DNA of 33,348 nt from the NCBI RefSeq assembly GCF_946477055.1, contig NZ_CAMKXG010000007.1, positions 1 to 33,348 on the forward strand, given 5' to 3'. Under the pieces are notes generated by a model. It made no database searches, was not told the origin of the DNA, and saw nothing but the letters and a program-made list of their open reading frames with translations. The translations under genes were made by a program, and so were the position numbers. Source of the stretch: Lonsdalea britannica. Lineage in GTDB: Bacteria; Pseudomonadota; Gammaproteobacteria; Enterobacterales; Enterobacteriaceae. Below are positions 31,981-33,348 of the stretch, piece by piece (the first letter of the stretch is position 1; the number at the start of each line of letters is the position of its first letter).

Positions 31981-32445
31981 CTAAGGCGTTTTGAAGTGCG
32001 CATCGCGCAGGCGTAACAAGCTGACGAAACCGCTGTCCGGATCGGTCCACGATCCATATTCCAGCACGCCGTCCACCTCGATAATGGTGTTGTTCTGCAC
32101 GAAGGTCTGCCGCTTGCCGAGATAGACCACGACGATGTCTTCCGGCCAGTCCGCATCCGACGAACAAAACGGACACAGCGCCATCGGCATTTTGGTCAGA
32201 ACAAAGAATTGCGCCTCGGCCTTTAACGGCGGCGCCATGAATCCCCGCATTTTCACCCGTTGTCCCGCCAGCGTTTTCACGTCGTTGGAAAATTCGGCAC
32301 CCAGCACGCCGAACGACGCATACAGCTTGTCGAACGAGAGTTCAGGCACCGAGGCCGCACGCACAGGCTGCATGACGCTCAGGGAGAAAATAAGCAGGAA
32401 CAGCGGGGCAATTAGCCCCGCCGCAAGACGTGTTAACCGTGGCAT
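31981..32445 (-). CDS. Small secreted DUF3299-type protein with CPFC motif
   Basis: Product of 154 aa with a cleavable signal peptide (hydrophobic about 10-25, likely cut after VRA at residue 30). The mature domain reads LAGQRVKMRGFMAPPLKAEA, then ALCPFCSSDADWPEDIVVVYL with Cys91 and Cys94 as CPFC, then IIEVDGVLEYGSWTDPDSGFVSLLRLRDA. This fits the DUF3299 group found beside MacB-like ABC genes. It has no known activity; the CxxC could bind metal or act in thiol exchange. It starts 6 nt after the alkaline phosphatase stop and ends 6 nt before the ATPase start, so the four genes are very likely one transcript. Family name by recognition, not by search. Confidence 0.75.
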   Translation of the reverse strand: MPRLTRLAAGLIAPLFLLIFSLSVMQPVRAASVPELSFDKLYASFGVLGAEFSNDVKTLAGQRVKMRGFMAPPLKAEAQFFVLTKMPMALCPFCSSDADWPEDIVVVYLGKRQTFVQNNTIIEVDGVLEYGSWTDPDSGFVSLLRLRDAHFKTP

Positions 32446-32451
32446 AACACG

Positions 32452-33348
32452 TTATTTCTTCGTGGTGTTGCGGGCATCGATAGCGAGCGCATCGACGATC
32501 ACCCGGAACAGCTGCGTGTTATCCATATAACCGCGGATGGCTTCGCCGCCGGGGCCGCTGGCCTGAATCACCATGTCGTCCACGGAGTGAACGCCGGTAT
32601 CCACCGAACGCGGCAGAATGCCTTCACGCAATACGGCGCCGGGGACAGAGGCGTAGGCCTTGTTGGCGACGTACTCATCTTTCTCATTTTTCACCGACGG
32701 GACAAACGTGCCATCCAGCTTCGGACGGAAGGTTTCGTAGTAATCCGGGTAGTTGTTAAAGAAGACCGCCAGACGTTTAGAAACGTTGACGTCATCCGGA
32801 TAGCCGTCTTTATTGGCATCCTGATAGTTCGGGTAGCCCGCATCTTCATAAACGCCGACTTTTTCACGCATTTCCGTCCCCGGTTTGTCGTCGTCCACCG
32901 TACCGATAATGGAAATGCCATGGGTGTGGTCGCCGGTCACGATGATCAGCGTATCCGGATGGGTTTCTACGAATTTCTTCGCCACCGCCACAGACTGGTC
33001 AAGCATGATGGTGTTATAGAACGCGCGCTCCCAGTCCAGCGGATGTGAGGCTTTGTCGATCAGCGCCGATTCCACCATCAGGAAGAAGCCGTCTTTATTT
33101 TTAGACAGCACATCCAGCGCGGCCTGCGTCATGTCAGTCAGGTCCGGCTGATTGGGGAATTTCTTGGCGACGTCGTTTTTCAGGAAACGACGGTCAAGCA
33201 CGCCATCCATGTTGCCGGTATGGAACAGCCCCAACAGTTTGGTGGCGGTCGCGGCGTTCTGCTTCAGCGTCTTCGCATCCGTCGCCAGCGTATAACCCGC
33301 CTGCTGGAATTTCTCGACGTAGTTAATATCGTCTTTGCGCTTCGAGCC
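32452..33348 (-). CDS. Alkaline phosphatase, C-terminal part (partial at right edge)
   Basis: Periplasmic phosphomonoesterase of the PhoA superfamily, needing two Zn and one Mg. The window holds the last 298 residues; the N terminus with signal peptide and nucleophile Ser lies beyond the right edge. Metal ligands are visible: FFLMVESALIDKASH (Glu, Asp and His matching E. coli Glu322, Asp327, His331) and VTGDHTHG (Asp369-His370 equivalents). VDTGVHSVDDM supplies the His412 equivalent. TGDH replaces the TADH of E. coli PhoA, and DANKDGYPDDVN looks like a surface Ca-binding-type loop, so this is a PhoA-family enzyme but not a close orthologue of E. coli PhoA. It ends 6 nt before the CPFC protein gene. 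Confidence 0.9.
   Translation of the reverse strand, partial: GSKRKDDINYVEKFQQAGYTLATDAKTLKQNAATATKLLGLFHTGNMDGVLDRRFLKNDVAKKFPNQPDLTDMTQAALDVLSKNKDGFFLMVESALIDKASHPLDWERAFYNTIMLDQSVAVAKKFVETHPDTLIIVTGDHTHGISIIGTVDDDKPGTEMREKVGVYEDAGYPNYQDANKDGYPDDVNVSKRLAVFFNNYPDYYETFRPKLDGTFVPSVKNEKDEYVANKAYASVPGAVLREGILPRSVDTGVHSVDDMVIQASGPGGEAIRGYMDNTQLFRVIVDALAIDARNTTKK

Overview
The window is a chromosomal segment of a gamma-proteobacterium of the order Enterobacterales. The evidence is the gene order gph-rpe-dam-damX-aroB-aroK-hof genes/mrcA/nudE/igaA-yrfG-hslR-hslO/pckA/envZ-ompR/greB/tex, which matches the E. coli K-12 order almost gene for gene, and close protein similarity to the E. coli products as I remember them. 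The moderately GC-rich composition and the accessory content (ornithine-lipid synthase, second citrate synthase) suggest the Pectobacteriaceae/Yersiniaceae side of the order. That placement is inference; no rRNA gene is present to confirm it.

Layout. 1-4848 (minus): 3' to 5' gph (cut by the left edge), rpe, dam, damX, aroB and aroK, with a sigma70-like promoter upstream of aroK. 5165-8838 (minus): the hofMNOPQ cluster, homologous to PilMNOPQ, tightly overlapped; hofO is interrupted by one in-frame TAG. 8953-11511 (plus): mrcA (PBP1a), convergent with nudE (minus). 12520-16760 (plus): igaA, yrfG, hslR and hslO, closed by a clear terminator. 16961-18580 (plus): pckA with a near-consensus CRP site and a strong terminator. 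18894-20983 (minus): ompR-envZ. 21233-21715 (plus): greB.

Between greB and tex, which are adjacent in E. coli, there are three extra genes. They are an olsF-like bifunctional acyltransferase, poxB (pyruvate:quinone oxidoreductase) with a sigmaS-type -10 element, and a convergent full-length type II citrate synthase whose conserved active-site His is Asn. tex follows, but feoABC, its neighbour in E. coli, does not. Instead there is a non-coding stretch and then a minus-strand operon: alkaline phosphatase (cut by the right edge), a small secreted CxxC protein of DUF3299 type, an ABC ATPase, and an FtsX/MacB-like permease with a His/acidic-rich periplasmic loop.

Functionally the core genes cover DNA adenine methylation, the shikimate pathway, cell-wall synthesis, envelope stress control, redox chaperones, gluconeogenesis and osmoregulation. 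The accessory genes concern envelope lipids, acetate/citrate metabolism, and phosphate or metal handling. The two points most worth following are the citrate synthase paralogue with the altered catalytic motif and the phosphatase/His-rich ABC transporter operon.
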